Below, one piece after another: positions 1-6,036 of a stretch of 8,312 nucleotides of DNA. The DNA comes from Burkholderiales bacterium UBA4615. GTDB lineage: Bacteria; Pseudomonadota; Gammaproteobacteria; Burkholderiales; Burkholderiaceae_E. The notes under the pieces were generated by a model. The model was not told the DNA's origin. It saw only the letters and a list, made by a program, of their open reading frames with translations, and searched no databases. The translations under genes and the position numbers were made by a program. Position 1 is the first letter of the stretch. Every line of letters starts with the position of its first letter. The stretch is from assembly GCA_002386465.1 (NCBI GenBank), contig DGIT01000124.1, positions 1 through 8,312 on the forward strand, given 5' to 3'.

Positions 1-67
1 CAAGCTGCGGCAAACGGGCAAAAACGATCAGGCGTTGCGTGGATCCACGCATACCGACTTCAGTCAT
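1..67 (-). CDS. CofC-like / DUF2064 transferase of the arsenosugar cluster, N-terminal fragment
   Basis: Only the first 22 codons lie in the window; the gene continues past base 1. The visible protein starts MTEVGMRGSTQRLIVFARLP. The RLIVFARxP string is the typical first beta strand and loop of the 'transferase 1, rSAM/selenodomain-associated' family (TIGR04282, DUF2064), a nucleotidyltransferase-like fold related to CofC. The ATG (67-65) overlaps the end of the upstream glycosyltransferase by 8 nt. It has a very good ribosome binding site, AAGGAG at 79-74, six bases before the ATG and inside the upstream coding region. This family is regularly found beside, or fused to, the TIGR04283 glycosyltransferase that precedes it here, which supports the call despite the short fragment. 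Its exact reaction is not established. A second ATG five codons in (52-50) is possible but has no comparable site. Confidence 0.72.
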   Translation of the reverse strand, partial: MTEVGMRGSTQRLIVFARLPQL

Positions 68-866
68 CGATGTCTCCTTGAGGAGGGCGTCCGTAATACT
101 GGCGATGCAGCCAATCGGGTGAAGCGCCGAAGAAATATGCCGCACGCAGGCCCCACATTTGGACGACCGTGCGTACCACCCCGCGATGCTCCCAGCGTCG
201 TGCTGACACCAGCATGGTGGTTCGCAGACATACCGGAGGTGCGATGCGTCGCATGGACCGGCTGAAAGCGATGTCTTCCATCAGGGCAATGGCGGGAAAG
301 CCACCCTGTGCCTCGAACGCCTGGCGGGCGACGAAAATACCCTGATCACCCGTTGCAATGCCGGTCAGGCGAGAGCGCAGATTCATCATCCAGGCAATGA
401 TCGCAAGCGCCAGACGCGGCGAATCCAGGCGCACATCAAAGCGCCCCCATATTGCACCGCGCGCCGTGTGCGTTCGAATCAGCTCACCTGCCCCGATTGG
501 CAATCGGCAGTCGGCATGCAGAAACAATAAGACGTCGCAATCGGCCACCTGAGCACCGGCATTCATTTGCAGCGCACGTCCACGCTTGGCGCGCACCACT
601 TGGGCACCAGCCCGTTGCGCCTGGCTGACCGTGTCATCGGTGCTGCCGCCATCGACCACGATGCAGGTATCGCTCTGAGCGCGTGCGGCTGCCACCGCAT
701 CGGCGATGGTCCGCGACTCATTGAGCACCGGTATGACGATGCCCAGCCTGCAGGTGCGCGGCTCGGTAGGCGCTGTCCCGGTAGATACTGAAGCAAGCGC
801 AGACGAATCTGCTGACGCCATCAGTGCCGAAGCGCGAGGAGCCACGGCTTCATCGCATCCGGTCAT
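60..866 (-). CDS. Family 2 glycosyltransferase, arsenosugar-biosynthesis type (TIGR04283)
   Basis: A 268-residue cytoplasmic GT-A glycosyltransferase without membrane segments. The GT-A core begins at about residue 40 (LGIVIPVLNES). It has the nucleotide-binding VDGGSTDDT (71-79), the basic KRGRALQMNAGA segment (94-105), FLHAD (115-119) as the DxD-like metal/nucleotide site, GDQGIF (173-178), and the acceptor-side LMEDI motif (195-199) that often supplies the catalytic acid/base in GT2 enzymes. This combination is typical of 'transferase 2, rSAM/selenodomain-associated' (TIGR04283), now labelled arsenosugar biosynthesis glycosyltransferase. The ATG at 866 is 17 nt after the stop of the metallophosphoesterase-like gene but lacks a clear ribosome binding site. 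Residues 1-38 are an Ala/Ser-rich extension outside the fold, so the ATG at 821 (Met16) is an alternative start. The sugar donor and acceptor are unknown; transfer onto an arsenoribose intermediate is inferred from the neighbours. Confidence 0.88.
   Translation of the reverse strand: MTGCDEAVAPRASALMASADSSALASVSTGTAPTEPRTCRLGIVIPVLNESRTIADAVAAARAQSDTCIVVDGGSTDDTVSQAQRAGAQVVRAKRGRALQMNAGAQVADCDVLLFLHADCRLPIGAGELIRTHTARGAIWGRFDVRLDSPRLALAIIAWMMNLRSRLTGIATGDQGIFVARQAFEAQGGFPAIALMEDIAFSRSMRRIAPPVCLRTTMLVSARRWEHRGVVRTVVQMWGLRAAYFFGASPDWLHRQYYGRPPQGDIDD
74..79 (-). promoter_or_regulatory. Shine-Dalgarno site embedded in the preceding gene
   Basis: AAGGAG on the minus strand, six bases before the ATG at 67. 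It lies within the last codons of the glycosyltransferase gene. It decides the start of the partial DUF2064 gene and indicates that the two are translated from one message. Confidence 0.7.
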
Positions 867-883
867 CAGAGGGCATCAGCACA

Positions 884-1915
884 TCAGACGCAGCGCTGAA
901 AAGCGCCCCGCGGCGCAGCATCAAGCGCATAGTCCGGACCGTGGACGATTCTGTGGCGATAGGACTGCGCCGCAGCAGAGCCGGCAGGCCAGGTCCGATC
1001 GAAACGGGCCATGAAGGCTGGCCAGTCGAAGTCGACTGCAATCGCTGACACCTCGCAGTCTGCCATCTGCGCGCGATAGAGCACGCGGGCACCAGGCGCA
1101 GGCGGTGTGCCGATCCGCGCGATGCGGGTCACCACACCATCGGTACATCCCCCGAAGTTGGCCATGCCGGCTGCACCGTTGTTGATGAGGCCGATCGCGT
1201 TCGGGCCGGTCGCGCTCTCAAAGGTACTGGCCACTGGAAGGCAGGTATGGCTTGAGGCAATCAGGTCGATCTGCGCCGCTTCAAAAAAAGCCGTCAGACC
1301 GTGACGCGCACTGCTCGCCAAAGCATCGTGTGACAGGCGCCAACCCGCCAGAGACTGATCGTCACCATGGACGATTCCCACCCGCAGACTCCCGACCTGC
1401 GCGCGCAGCAACATGGGAAGAGCGGCTAGCGCTTCGGTGTGCCCTGCTGCCAAACAGGTACTGCGCAACTGCTGCAAGATGAGATTGGAGCGCTCGACGT
1501 CTTCCTGCGGAACCGACGCAGGATATCCGCAGCCACAGCCTGCATCAGGCTGCCCTGGCTGCACGATGCGTGAGAGTTCAGTTTCCACATTGCCGCGCAG
1601 CCGATGCCAGTGACGGGTGCCCTGCTCAATGGCGAGAAAGTCGTTCACCTCCGCATCAAACCAATGGAAGTCGCCATTGGCCACAACCTGCGCGATCCCC
1701 GCTGGCTCGCAAGCCACCATCGCATTGATGCGATGCATCGCTTCGACGTTGCCATACAGCCCGCCAACGATCCAAAGAACCTGAGCTGCCGGCACGGCTG
1801 GCGCACTGGCCAGAGCCTCGCCGTTGTAACGGTAGTCGAGCGGGCACATGCGCCCCGGGCCTTCAGCCTGGATGGCCTCATGCGCCGGCACACTCAGTGA
1901 TTCGCGCGCATTCAT
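884..1915 (-). CDS. Metallophosphoesterase-like protein of the arsenosugar cluster
   Basis: 343 residues, cytoplasmic. The fold is recognised from spaced calcineurin-type motifs: GGLYGN (51-56) where GDxHGN is expected, ANGDFHWFD (79-87) for the GD motif, RGNVETE (107-113) for GNHE, VHGDD (182-186), SSHTCLP (221-227) for GHTH, and the NNGAAGMANF strand (245-254). Several classical metal ligands differ: the Asp and His of motif I are Gly and Tyr, the GNHE histidine is Val, and the second His of GHTH is Cys. It may therefore bind metals differently or not be an active phosphatase. A CGCGYP segment (127-132) is also unusual. The start is the ATG at 1915-1913, which forms an ATGA overlap with the ArsS stop and has GGGAG ten bases upstream. 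A longer frame opens at 1969, but its extra residues would only re-read the ArsS 3' end. A role on a phosphorylated arsenosugar intermediate is inference. Confidence 0.72.
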   Translation of the reverse strand: MNARESLSVPAHEAIQAEGPGRMCPLDYRYNGEALASAPAVPAAQVLWIVGGLYGNVEAMHRINAMVACEPAGIAQVVANGDFHWFDAEVNDFLAIEQGTRHWHRLRGNVETELSRIVQPGQPDAGCGCGYPASVPQEDVERSNLILQQLRSTCLAAGHTEALAALPMLLRAQVGSLRVGIVHGDDQSLAGWRLSHDALASSARHGLTAFFEAAQIDLIASSHTCLPVASTFESATGPNAIGLINNGAAGMANFGGCTDGVVTRIARIGTPPAPGARVLYRAQMADCEVSAIAVDFDWPAFMARFDRTWPAGSAAAQSYRHRIVHGPDYALDAAPRGAFQRCV

Positions 1916-2874
1916 GCGGCAAGCGCTCCCGCGCACGAGCTGCCCTGCCCAGCAGTGCATCCATAGCAATGGTCACGCACCACAATCGGCGCGCCCTGCA
2001 GGGGCGTGCTCGACAGCTCGCTGACATGCAAGGGCGCGCGCCCGGCCACACGCAGTGGCAGCCCCAGCATCTGATTGAAGTCGCAATCGAAGACCATGCC
2101 CTGCCAGTCGATGCTGACCAGGTCCTTGCACATCACCGCATCCAGATTGTCGGGGCGATGCGCTTGCCGCAAGAGCTGCATGTAACCATCGAAGCCACCC
2201 TTGGAGACGAGCATGGAACCGAAGCGCTGAATCGGCATGTTGGTGATCGTGAGCAGATGGTCGAACCGGATGTCAAAGCGTTCGCCCAGCATCTTGCGGT
2301 AGTCGGCCTCCAGCGCGGCCTGGGGCGGCGGCAAAAACGGGCCCACCGGGTTGTAGACCAGATTGAGCACCCTGCCCTGACCCAGGCCATAACCCAGAGC
2401 GTTCAGCCTCTGAAGCGCGTCGATGCTGCGCTGATACACACCCTGCCCCCGCTGACCATCCACATTCTCTTCGAGGTAGCAGGGCAAGGATGCGGTGATT
2501 TCCACTTGCTCGTCGGCCAGGAATTGCGCCAGATCCTCCTGCCCCGGTTCACTGAGGACGGTCAGGTTGCAGCGATCAATTACTCGGACACCTGCGGCGC
2601 GCGCAGCACTCACCAGACGACGAAAATGCGGATTGAGCTCAGGGGCACCACCGGTCAGATCGAGGGCAGTGGCCTTGAGCGCTCCGAGCGCAGCAATGAC
2701 TGCGTCGATAGTGGGCCCGTCCATCGACTCGGTACGGTTCGGACCGGCATTGACATGGCAGTGCTGACACGTCTGGTTGCACACATAACCCAGGTTGACC
2801 TGCAGGGTCGACACACCGCGTCGCCGGATCGCAGGGAAATCAGTCTTGGTCAGCCGCGGCAGGACATCGTGCAC
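1912..2874 (-). CDS. arsS: Arsenosugar biosynthesis radical SAM protein ArsS
   Basis: 320 residues. The radical SAM cluster motif CxxxCxxC is at Cys32, Cys36 and Cys39, following the TLQVNLGY strand and preceding HVNAGPNRTE, a string diagnostic for the TIGR04167 family. LTGGAPELN is the SAM-binding GGE-like motif. A C-terminal Cys-rich region carries MCKDLVSIDW, FDCDFNQMLGLPL and HCYGCTAGQGSSC (302-314; Cys303, 306 and 314), expected to bind an auxiliary cluster. ArsS attaches the 5'-deoxyadenosyl group of SAM to dimethylated arsenic, giving the precursor of oxo-arsenosugars. The start is placed at GTG 2874-2872 because AGGAG (2886-2882) lies seven bases upstream and the family normally begins just before this point; an earlier in-frame GTG at 2940 lacks such a site. 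The stop overlaps the next gene's ATG. Some relatives are selenoproteins, but here all positions are ordinary Cys and no in-frame UGA occurs before the stop. Confidence 0.93.
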   Translation of the reverse strand: MHDVLPRLTKTDFPAIRRRGVSTLQVNLGYVCNQTCQHCHVNAGPNRTESMDGPTIDAVIAALGALKATALDLTGGAPELNPHFRRLVSAARAAGVRVIDRCNLTVLSEPGQEDLAQFLADEQVEITASLPCYLEENVDGQRGQGVYQRSIDALQRLNALGYGLGQGRVLNLVYNPVGPFLPPPQAALEADYRKMLGERFDIRFDHLLTITNMPIQRFGSMLVSKGGFDGYMQLLRQAHRPDNLDAVMCKDLVSIDWQGMVFDCDFNQMLGLPLRVAGRAPLHVSELSSTPLQGAPIVVRDHCYGCTAGQGSSCAGALAA

Positions 2875-2881
2875 GAGTGCT

Positions 2882-2886
2882 CTCCT
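2882..2886 (-). promoter_or_regulatory. Shine-Dalgarno site deciding the arsS GTG start
   Basis: AGGAG on the minus strand, seven bases before GTG at 2874. It lies in the 69-bp spacer between the oxidoreductase stop and arsS, and favours the 320-residue form over a 342-residue form. Confidence 0.7.
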
Positions 2887-2943
2887 CAAGTGCGAGTTCC
2901 GGGAGGTGCATCGGGCATGCGCCGACGCATCAGACCTCACAGC

Positions 2944-4260
2944 TTACCGTGAGGCGTGTGGCCCGCCGTTCATGGCCTCGATGAATGACCGATCGATCCG
3001 GGTCTTCCAGTGCGAGAGCATCTCACCCGACATACCCAACCCTCCCCAGGTGGCGAGCGCTGATCCGTCGCAGCGATCGAGCAATGCAAGCGCGCGGCGC
3101 TGTGGCCGATAGGGCGCTGGAGGTTGCCGCGATATCGTGCCGGTCAGGGCATCCAGGCCTGCCGTCAGGGCATCCACAAGTGCGGGCGCTTGCCTGAGCG
3201 CGTGAACGCCCGACTTGGGCACGCGCAGACTCCCGAAATCGGCGCAGTCACCCGAGGCATAAACCTGCGGCGTACTGACAGACCGCAGGGTCGCGTTCAC
3301 TGCAATCCCGCCGCCCGCTCCCACGCTCAGACCATCCCGCAGGGCTGCATGACTGAGCCAGCGCGGCGCCTGTGCACCGGTCGCCACGATCACCAGATCT
3401 GCTGCAAACCGACAGCTCCCGGCATCGGTTACGCCATGGCCATCGCCAGGATCGCCGCCACGGGTTTGCATCTCGGCTTCGTCAGGGGCCTGGTTGCCCC
3501 TGATCGCGCTATGTTCGTCGGAATCGAAGCGGGCTGTTGCCAGCCTGCCTCTTGAGGCGCCTGGCACACACACGACCTCCTGGCCACGCACACCAACAAA
3601 CCGCCAGCCGCATTGCAACGCGATGCCTCTGGCCTGCAAGGATCGCGCAGCCAGCCAGCCGTTGTATCGCCCCTGATCGAACAGCATGCGGGGCGCAGCG
3701 CTGATCACCCGGACCGAGCCTCCCTGCATGGGTCCGTGCCCTGCACAGCGCGCCATGAGCGCACAGGCCACCTCAAAGGCTGCTGCGCCACCACCGATCA
3801 CAACACATCGCGGTCGACGTGGCGCGCTCTCAAGCCAGGCCTGCCAGCGCTGCACGAAGTGGCCAAAAGGTTTGACGGCAAGGACGGTGAGCGACTCGTC
3901 ATGGATGACCCCGGTCTCGACAGCCGTCCCGACATTGAGTGACAGCAGATCCCAGCGGTAGCGGCTTCCCTGCTGGCCCACTGCCTGACGGTTCTGGAAA
4001 TCGATGTCCACCAGCGTGTCGGTGACCCATTGCACATCGGCCCTTTGGGCCAACCCGCGCAGATCGATCGCACAGTCCTCAAGCGGGTAACGACCCGCGA
4101 GCCAGCCCGGCATCATGCCGGAGTACAACAACTGCGAAGTCTCGGACAGCAGCACCATGCGGGCTCGTCCGCGCACACGCTGGGCCAGCGCGCCTAGCGC
4201 AGCCAGATGGGTATGACCGCCGCCTGCGAGCAGGATCTGCGGCAATAAGTCGGCAGCCAT
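2944..4260 (-). CDS. FAD/NAD(P)-dependent oxidoreductase, SelD-N-terminal-domain type
   Basis: 438 residues with a two-dinucleotide disulfide-reductase fold. The FAD site is at the N terminus (LLAGGGHTHL, 10-19), followed by LYSGMMPGWLAGRYP (45-59), the NAD(P)-binding VIGGGAAAFEVA (154-165), the VATGAQAPRWL segment (292-302) and the second FAD motif VYASGDCADF (333-342). The GGGHTH and YSGMxPG strings match the TIGR03169 family, the domain found N-terminal to selenophosphate synthetase (SelD) in some proteins. Here the protein ends right after this domain, with no SelD part. A hydrophilic stretch (about 235-283) looks like a lineage-specific insert. There is no CxxC redox pair at the usual disulfide-reductase position. 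The ATG at 4260 was chosen because the fold starts seven residues in; the frame stays open to 4371, but those residues are unlike the family. It is the first gene of the minus-strand operon, and arsS follows after 69 bp. Its substrate is unknown. Confidence 0.85.
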   Translation of the reverse strand: MAADLLPQILLAGGGHTHLAALGALAQRVRGRARMVLLSETSQLLYSGMMPGWLAGRYPLEDCAIDLRGLAQRADVQWVTDTLVDIDFQNRQAVGQQGSRYRWDLLSLNVGTAVETGVIHDESLTVLAVKPFGHFVQRWQAWLESAPRRPRCVVIGGGAAAFEVACALMARCAGHGPMQGGSVRVISAAPRMLFDQGRYNGWLAARSLQARGIALQCGWRFVGVRGQEVVCVPGASRGRLATARFDSDEHSAIRGNQAPDEAEMQTRGGDPGDGHGVTDAGSCRFAADLVIVATGAQAPRWLSHAALRDGLSVGAGGGIAVNATLRSVSTPQVYASGDCADFGSLRVPKSGVHALRQAPALVDALTAGLDALTGTISRQPPAPYRPQRRALALLDRCDGSALATWGGLGMSGEMLSHWKTRIDRSFIEAMNGGPHASR

Positions 4261-4410
4261 AAGCCCCGATGATAGGCGAAGCGTCTGGCAGACAGAACAC
4301 CCAGTACCGTCTGGCGGGCAACACCGACAGTTCAACCGCTTAGCCGCACGGCCACGATGACGGCCAAGCATGATCGGCCGGTCATAAGCTTCGCTGCCAC
4401 AGGAGCGGGA
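4261..4410. promoter_or_regulatory. Divergent intergenic region between the arsenosugar operon and the integrase-like gene
   Basis: This 150-bp spacer must hold the promoter of the leftward operon and probably that of the rightward gene. It contains a perfect GTCTG-G-CAGAC inverted repeat (4283-4293) near the operon side. It also contains a 16-bp near-palindrome (4370-4385, arms ATGA/TCAT around CGGCCG) 25 bp before the rightward start. A TATCAT box (4274-4269, minus strand) is near the leftward ATG, but its -35 partner is poor. No classical ArsR operator was recognised. Confidence 0.45.
4401..4405 (+). promoter_or_regulatory. Shine-Dalgarno site deciding the integrase-like start
   Basis: AGGAG five bases before the ATG at 4411. 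The earlier in-frame ATG at 4357 has no such site, and its extra 18 residues do not resemble the family. Confidence 0.65.
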
Positions 4411-5727
4411 ATGCTGTCTGTCCGGGAACTGGAATTACTGTCTGAAACTGATATCGGTCGCACGCTGAATGCGCGCGACGACCTGACTGGCACGGTACGC
4501 CTTGAGGCGCACCCGAGTCCGCGAATCGTGGTCGATTTCAGCGTGTCGACCGATGCTTCCAGGGCGCCGAGGCGTATCGGCACCTGGCCTGATCAAAGTC
4601 TGGCAGCGATCTGCTCGCGCGCGGTCAAGCTGCGCGGGGACAGCGCTGTGGTCACTGGCAAGGCTCAACGCCCGGCGATTGCGGCCCTGCGCAGTGCTCA
4701 GACTGGTTCTCATACATCGGTACCCGTCCCGGGCACCATGGCACTGCCGGCTGATGCCAATCTGACGGTCACCGAACTGTTCGAGCACTGGCATCGCGTC
4801 AAACTCAGTGCTCGCAAGGATGCTGGCGAATCGGTTCACCGCAGCATGAACAAGGATGTGCTGCCGCATATCGGCACGATGCATCTGGTTGCAGTGCACA
4901 GTCAGCACATCGAGGACATGCTGCAACGGATCGTTGACCGCGGTTCGGCGCGTCAGGCAGGGTGCGTCCTCTCGGACCTCAGGCAGATGTTCCGCTGGGC
5001 GCTGGATGAAGGCTGGATTGATGATGATCCGACCTCAACCTTGCGCAAGGTTGAACTGTGCGGCGTGCAACAACCACGCTCGCGCACACTCAGCCATGAA
5101 GAAGTGAAAGAGTTGTCAGAACGCATGGGGGCTGCAGGTCTGGCCCGTCACATTCGTCGAGCGACCTGGCTCATGCTGGCCACGGGCGCGCGGATTGGCG
5201 AACTGGCCAACGCACGCTGGCGTGATATTGATGTGCAGGCGAGCACCTGGACGATACCCGCTGAGTTCAGCCACAGTGGGCATGCGCACCTGATCCCGCT
5301 CTCAGCCTTTGCTCTGCGTCATCTGCAATCTGACACCGGCCTGCGCAGTGGTTCGGACTGGGTGTTCCCTGGTCGCGACGGCGCGGAGCCGCTGTCGCCA
5401 AAGGCCTTGGGCAAACAGATTCGAGACCGCCAGCGCGGCACTCAGATCCGTGGCCGCTCAGCCGCGACCAAAGAACTGCTACTTTCTGGTGGCGCGTGGA
5501 CGCCTCTGGACCTGCGACGCACTGCAGCAGCTTTGATGCGTGATGTGGGCGTGCCTGATCATGTGATCAGCGCCTGTCTTGACCATGGCACTCGCACCGG
5601 CAGCACTCCGATCAGCATCGAGCTCGGTGCGCTCGCTTCGCAATGCCGCGCGGCGTTCAATCAACTCGGCCAATGGCTAGAGACGATCGAACGCCCGCAC
5701 ATGAAGAGCGGGCGCCTGGCAGCCTGA
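4411..5727 (+). CDS. P4-type tyrosine recombinase homologue lacking any tyrosine (predicted catalytically dead)
   Basis: 438 residues from ATG 4411 (456 from 4357; residue numbers here use the longer form). The N-terminal part (20-100) resembles the arm-binding DUF4102 domain, ending in RRIGTWPDQSLAAI. A SAM-like core-binding domain follows (137-235; LTVTELFEHWHR, MFRWALDEGWIDDDP), then the catalytic domain (250-440). Box I is intact (ATGARIGEL, Arg279). In the other boxes WTIPAEFSHSGHAHLIPLS has His306 where the catalytic Lys is expected, and WTPLDLRRT has Leu384 in place of the HxxR histidine while keeping Arg387. LDH keeps His410, but the nucleophile position reads SIELG, placing Ile421 where Tyr should be. 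No tyrosine occurs anywhere in the protein. The frame is full length without stops, so it is not an obvious pseudogene. DNA binding may be retained while strand cleavage is lost. It is convergent with the lipoprotein gene and divergent from the arsenosugar operon. Confidence 0.85.
   Translation: MLSVRELELLSETDIGRTLNARDDLTGTVRLEAHPSPRIVVDFSVSTDASRAPRRIGTWPDQSLAAICSRAVKLRGDSAVVTGKAQRPAIAALRSAQTGSHTSVPVPGTMALPADANLTVTELFEHWHRVKLSARKDAGESVHRSMNKDVLPHIGTMHLVAVHSQHIEDMLQRIVDRGSARQAGCVLSDLRQMFRWALDEGWIDDDPTSTLRKVELCGVQQPRSRTLSHEEVKELSERMGAAGLARHIRRATWLMLATGARIGELANARWRDIDVQASTWTIPAEFSHSGHAHLIPLSAFALRHLQSDTGLRSGSDWVFPGRDGAEPLSPKALGKQIRDRQRGTQIRGRSAATKELLLSGGAWTPLDLRRTAAALMRDVGVPDHVISACLDHGTRTGSTPISIELGALASQCRAAFNQLGQWLETIERPHMKSGRLAA
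5692..5714. other. Stem-loop at the 3' end of the integrase-like gene
   Basis: The inverted repeat CGCCCGC / GCGGGCG (5692-5698 and 5708-5714) has a 9-nt loop and overlaps the last codons of the integrase-like gene. The gene meets the lipoprotein gene head-on 19 bp further on. There is no T run on either strand, so it is not a standard intrinsic terminator; it could still stabilise the mRNA end. Confidence 0.35.
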
Positions 5728-5746
5728 CGCGAACGCTCTACACGGC

Positions 5747-5887
5747 TCACTTGCGACAGTCAGCGCAACTGCTCGGACCTCCCTGATACACGTCGGTCGG
5801 ATTGGGCGCCGCCGGTGGCGCGCCAGTGCCAGCGCACCCGGCCAGCAACACGGCGATCAGGGCAGCAAGGGTGATGGTTCGATTCAC
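5747..5887 (-). CDS. Small lipoprotein, 46 residues, with C-terminal CxxC
   Basis: Starting at GTG 5887-5885, which has GGGAGG (5900-5895) seven bases upstream, the protein has a short basic N terminus (MNRT), a hydrophobic segment (5-16) and the lipobox LAGC with lipidated Cys18. A Pro/Ala/Gly-rich stretch then leads to the end, SSCADCRK, with Cys41 and Cys44. It would be exported by Sec, lipidated and anchored by Cys18, leaving 28 mature residues outside the cytoplasm. A longer frame opens at 5983, but its extra residues do not resemble a signal peptide and would mask the lipobox. I do not recognise the family. The CxxC near the C terminus could form a disulfide or bind metal. The gene lies downstream of the outer-membrane protein gene on the same strand, across a 150-bp structured spacer. 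Confidence 0.65.
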   Translation of the reverse strand: MNRTITLAALIAVLLAGCAGTGAPPAAPNPTDVYQGGPSSCADCRK

Positions 5888-5894
5888 GGATAGT

Positions 5895-5900
5895 CCTCCC
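5895..5900 (-). promoter_or_regulatory. Shine-Dalgarno site of the small lipoprotein gene
   Basis: GGGAGG on the minus strand, seven bases before GTG 5887. It decides the start, which also places the lipobox at the right distance from the N terminus. Confidence 0.7.
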
Positions 5901-5904
5901 ACTC

Positions 5905-5981
5905 GGTCCGTCTGAACGACGGGCCAGACAGTCGCCTGCCGGGCGACAGAAACGGGTCGGACAGCAGGCTGCCTGCCCGAC
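5905..5981. repeat. Three consecutive stem-loops in the spacer between the lipoprotein and outer-membrane protein genes
   Basis: Hairpin 1 is 5905-5925, GGTCCGTC/GACGGGCC with a 5-nt loop. On the plus strand one pair is G-U; on the minus strand it is a C-A mismatch. Hairpin 2 is 5931-5947, GTCGCC/GGCGAC with a 5-nt loop. Hairpin 3 is 5956-5981, GTCGG/CCGAC outer and GCAGG/CCTGC inner, separated by a 3-nt bulge, with a 3-nt loop. None is followed by a T run. They occupy half of the 150-bp spacer and could protect the 3' end of the outer-membrane protein mRNA, form a Rho-dependent end, or fold in the leader of the lipoprotein mRNA. Confidence 0.5.
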
Positions 5982-6036
5982 ACCTCATGGGGAGCAGAAT
6001 GCGTGCCTGCAACCAGAGTGGGGCGGGTCAGACGCC

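Noticed and set aside
1912..1914. In-frame TGA at the arsS end as a selenocysteine codon
   Set aside because: The frame closes right after the family's usual C-terminal CAGALAA string, and the next gene's ATG overlaps this TGA; there is no reason to read through.
1916..1969. 18-codon N-terminal extension of the metallophosphoesterase-like gene
   Set aside because: It would overlap the coding end of arsS by 58 bp, while the ATG at 1915 forms a standard ATGA junction.
1897..2952. Long plus-strand frame (351 codons) opposite arsS
   Set aside because: It is the shadow of a GC-rich real gene: the translation resembles nothing and it lies exactly opposite the clear radical SAM frame.
4269..4297. 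TTCTGT-17-TATCAT as promoter of the arsenosugar operon
   Set aside because: The -10 box is good, but the -35 shares only two bases with consensus and the implied start point is almost at the ATG.
5555..5570. Perfect inverted repeat CTGATCA-TG-TGATCAG
   Set aside because: It is inside the integrase-like coding region, encoding PDHVIS, a normal family sequence at this place, so chance is the simpler explanation.
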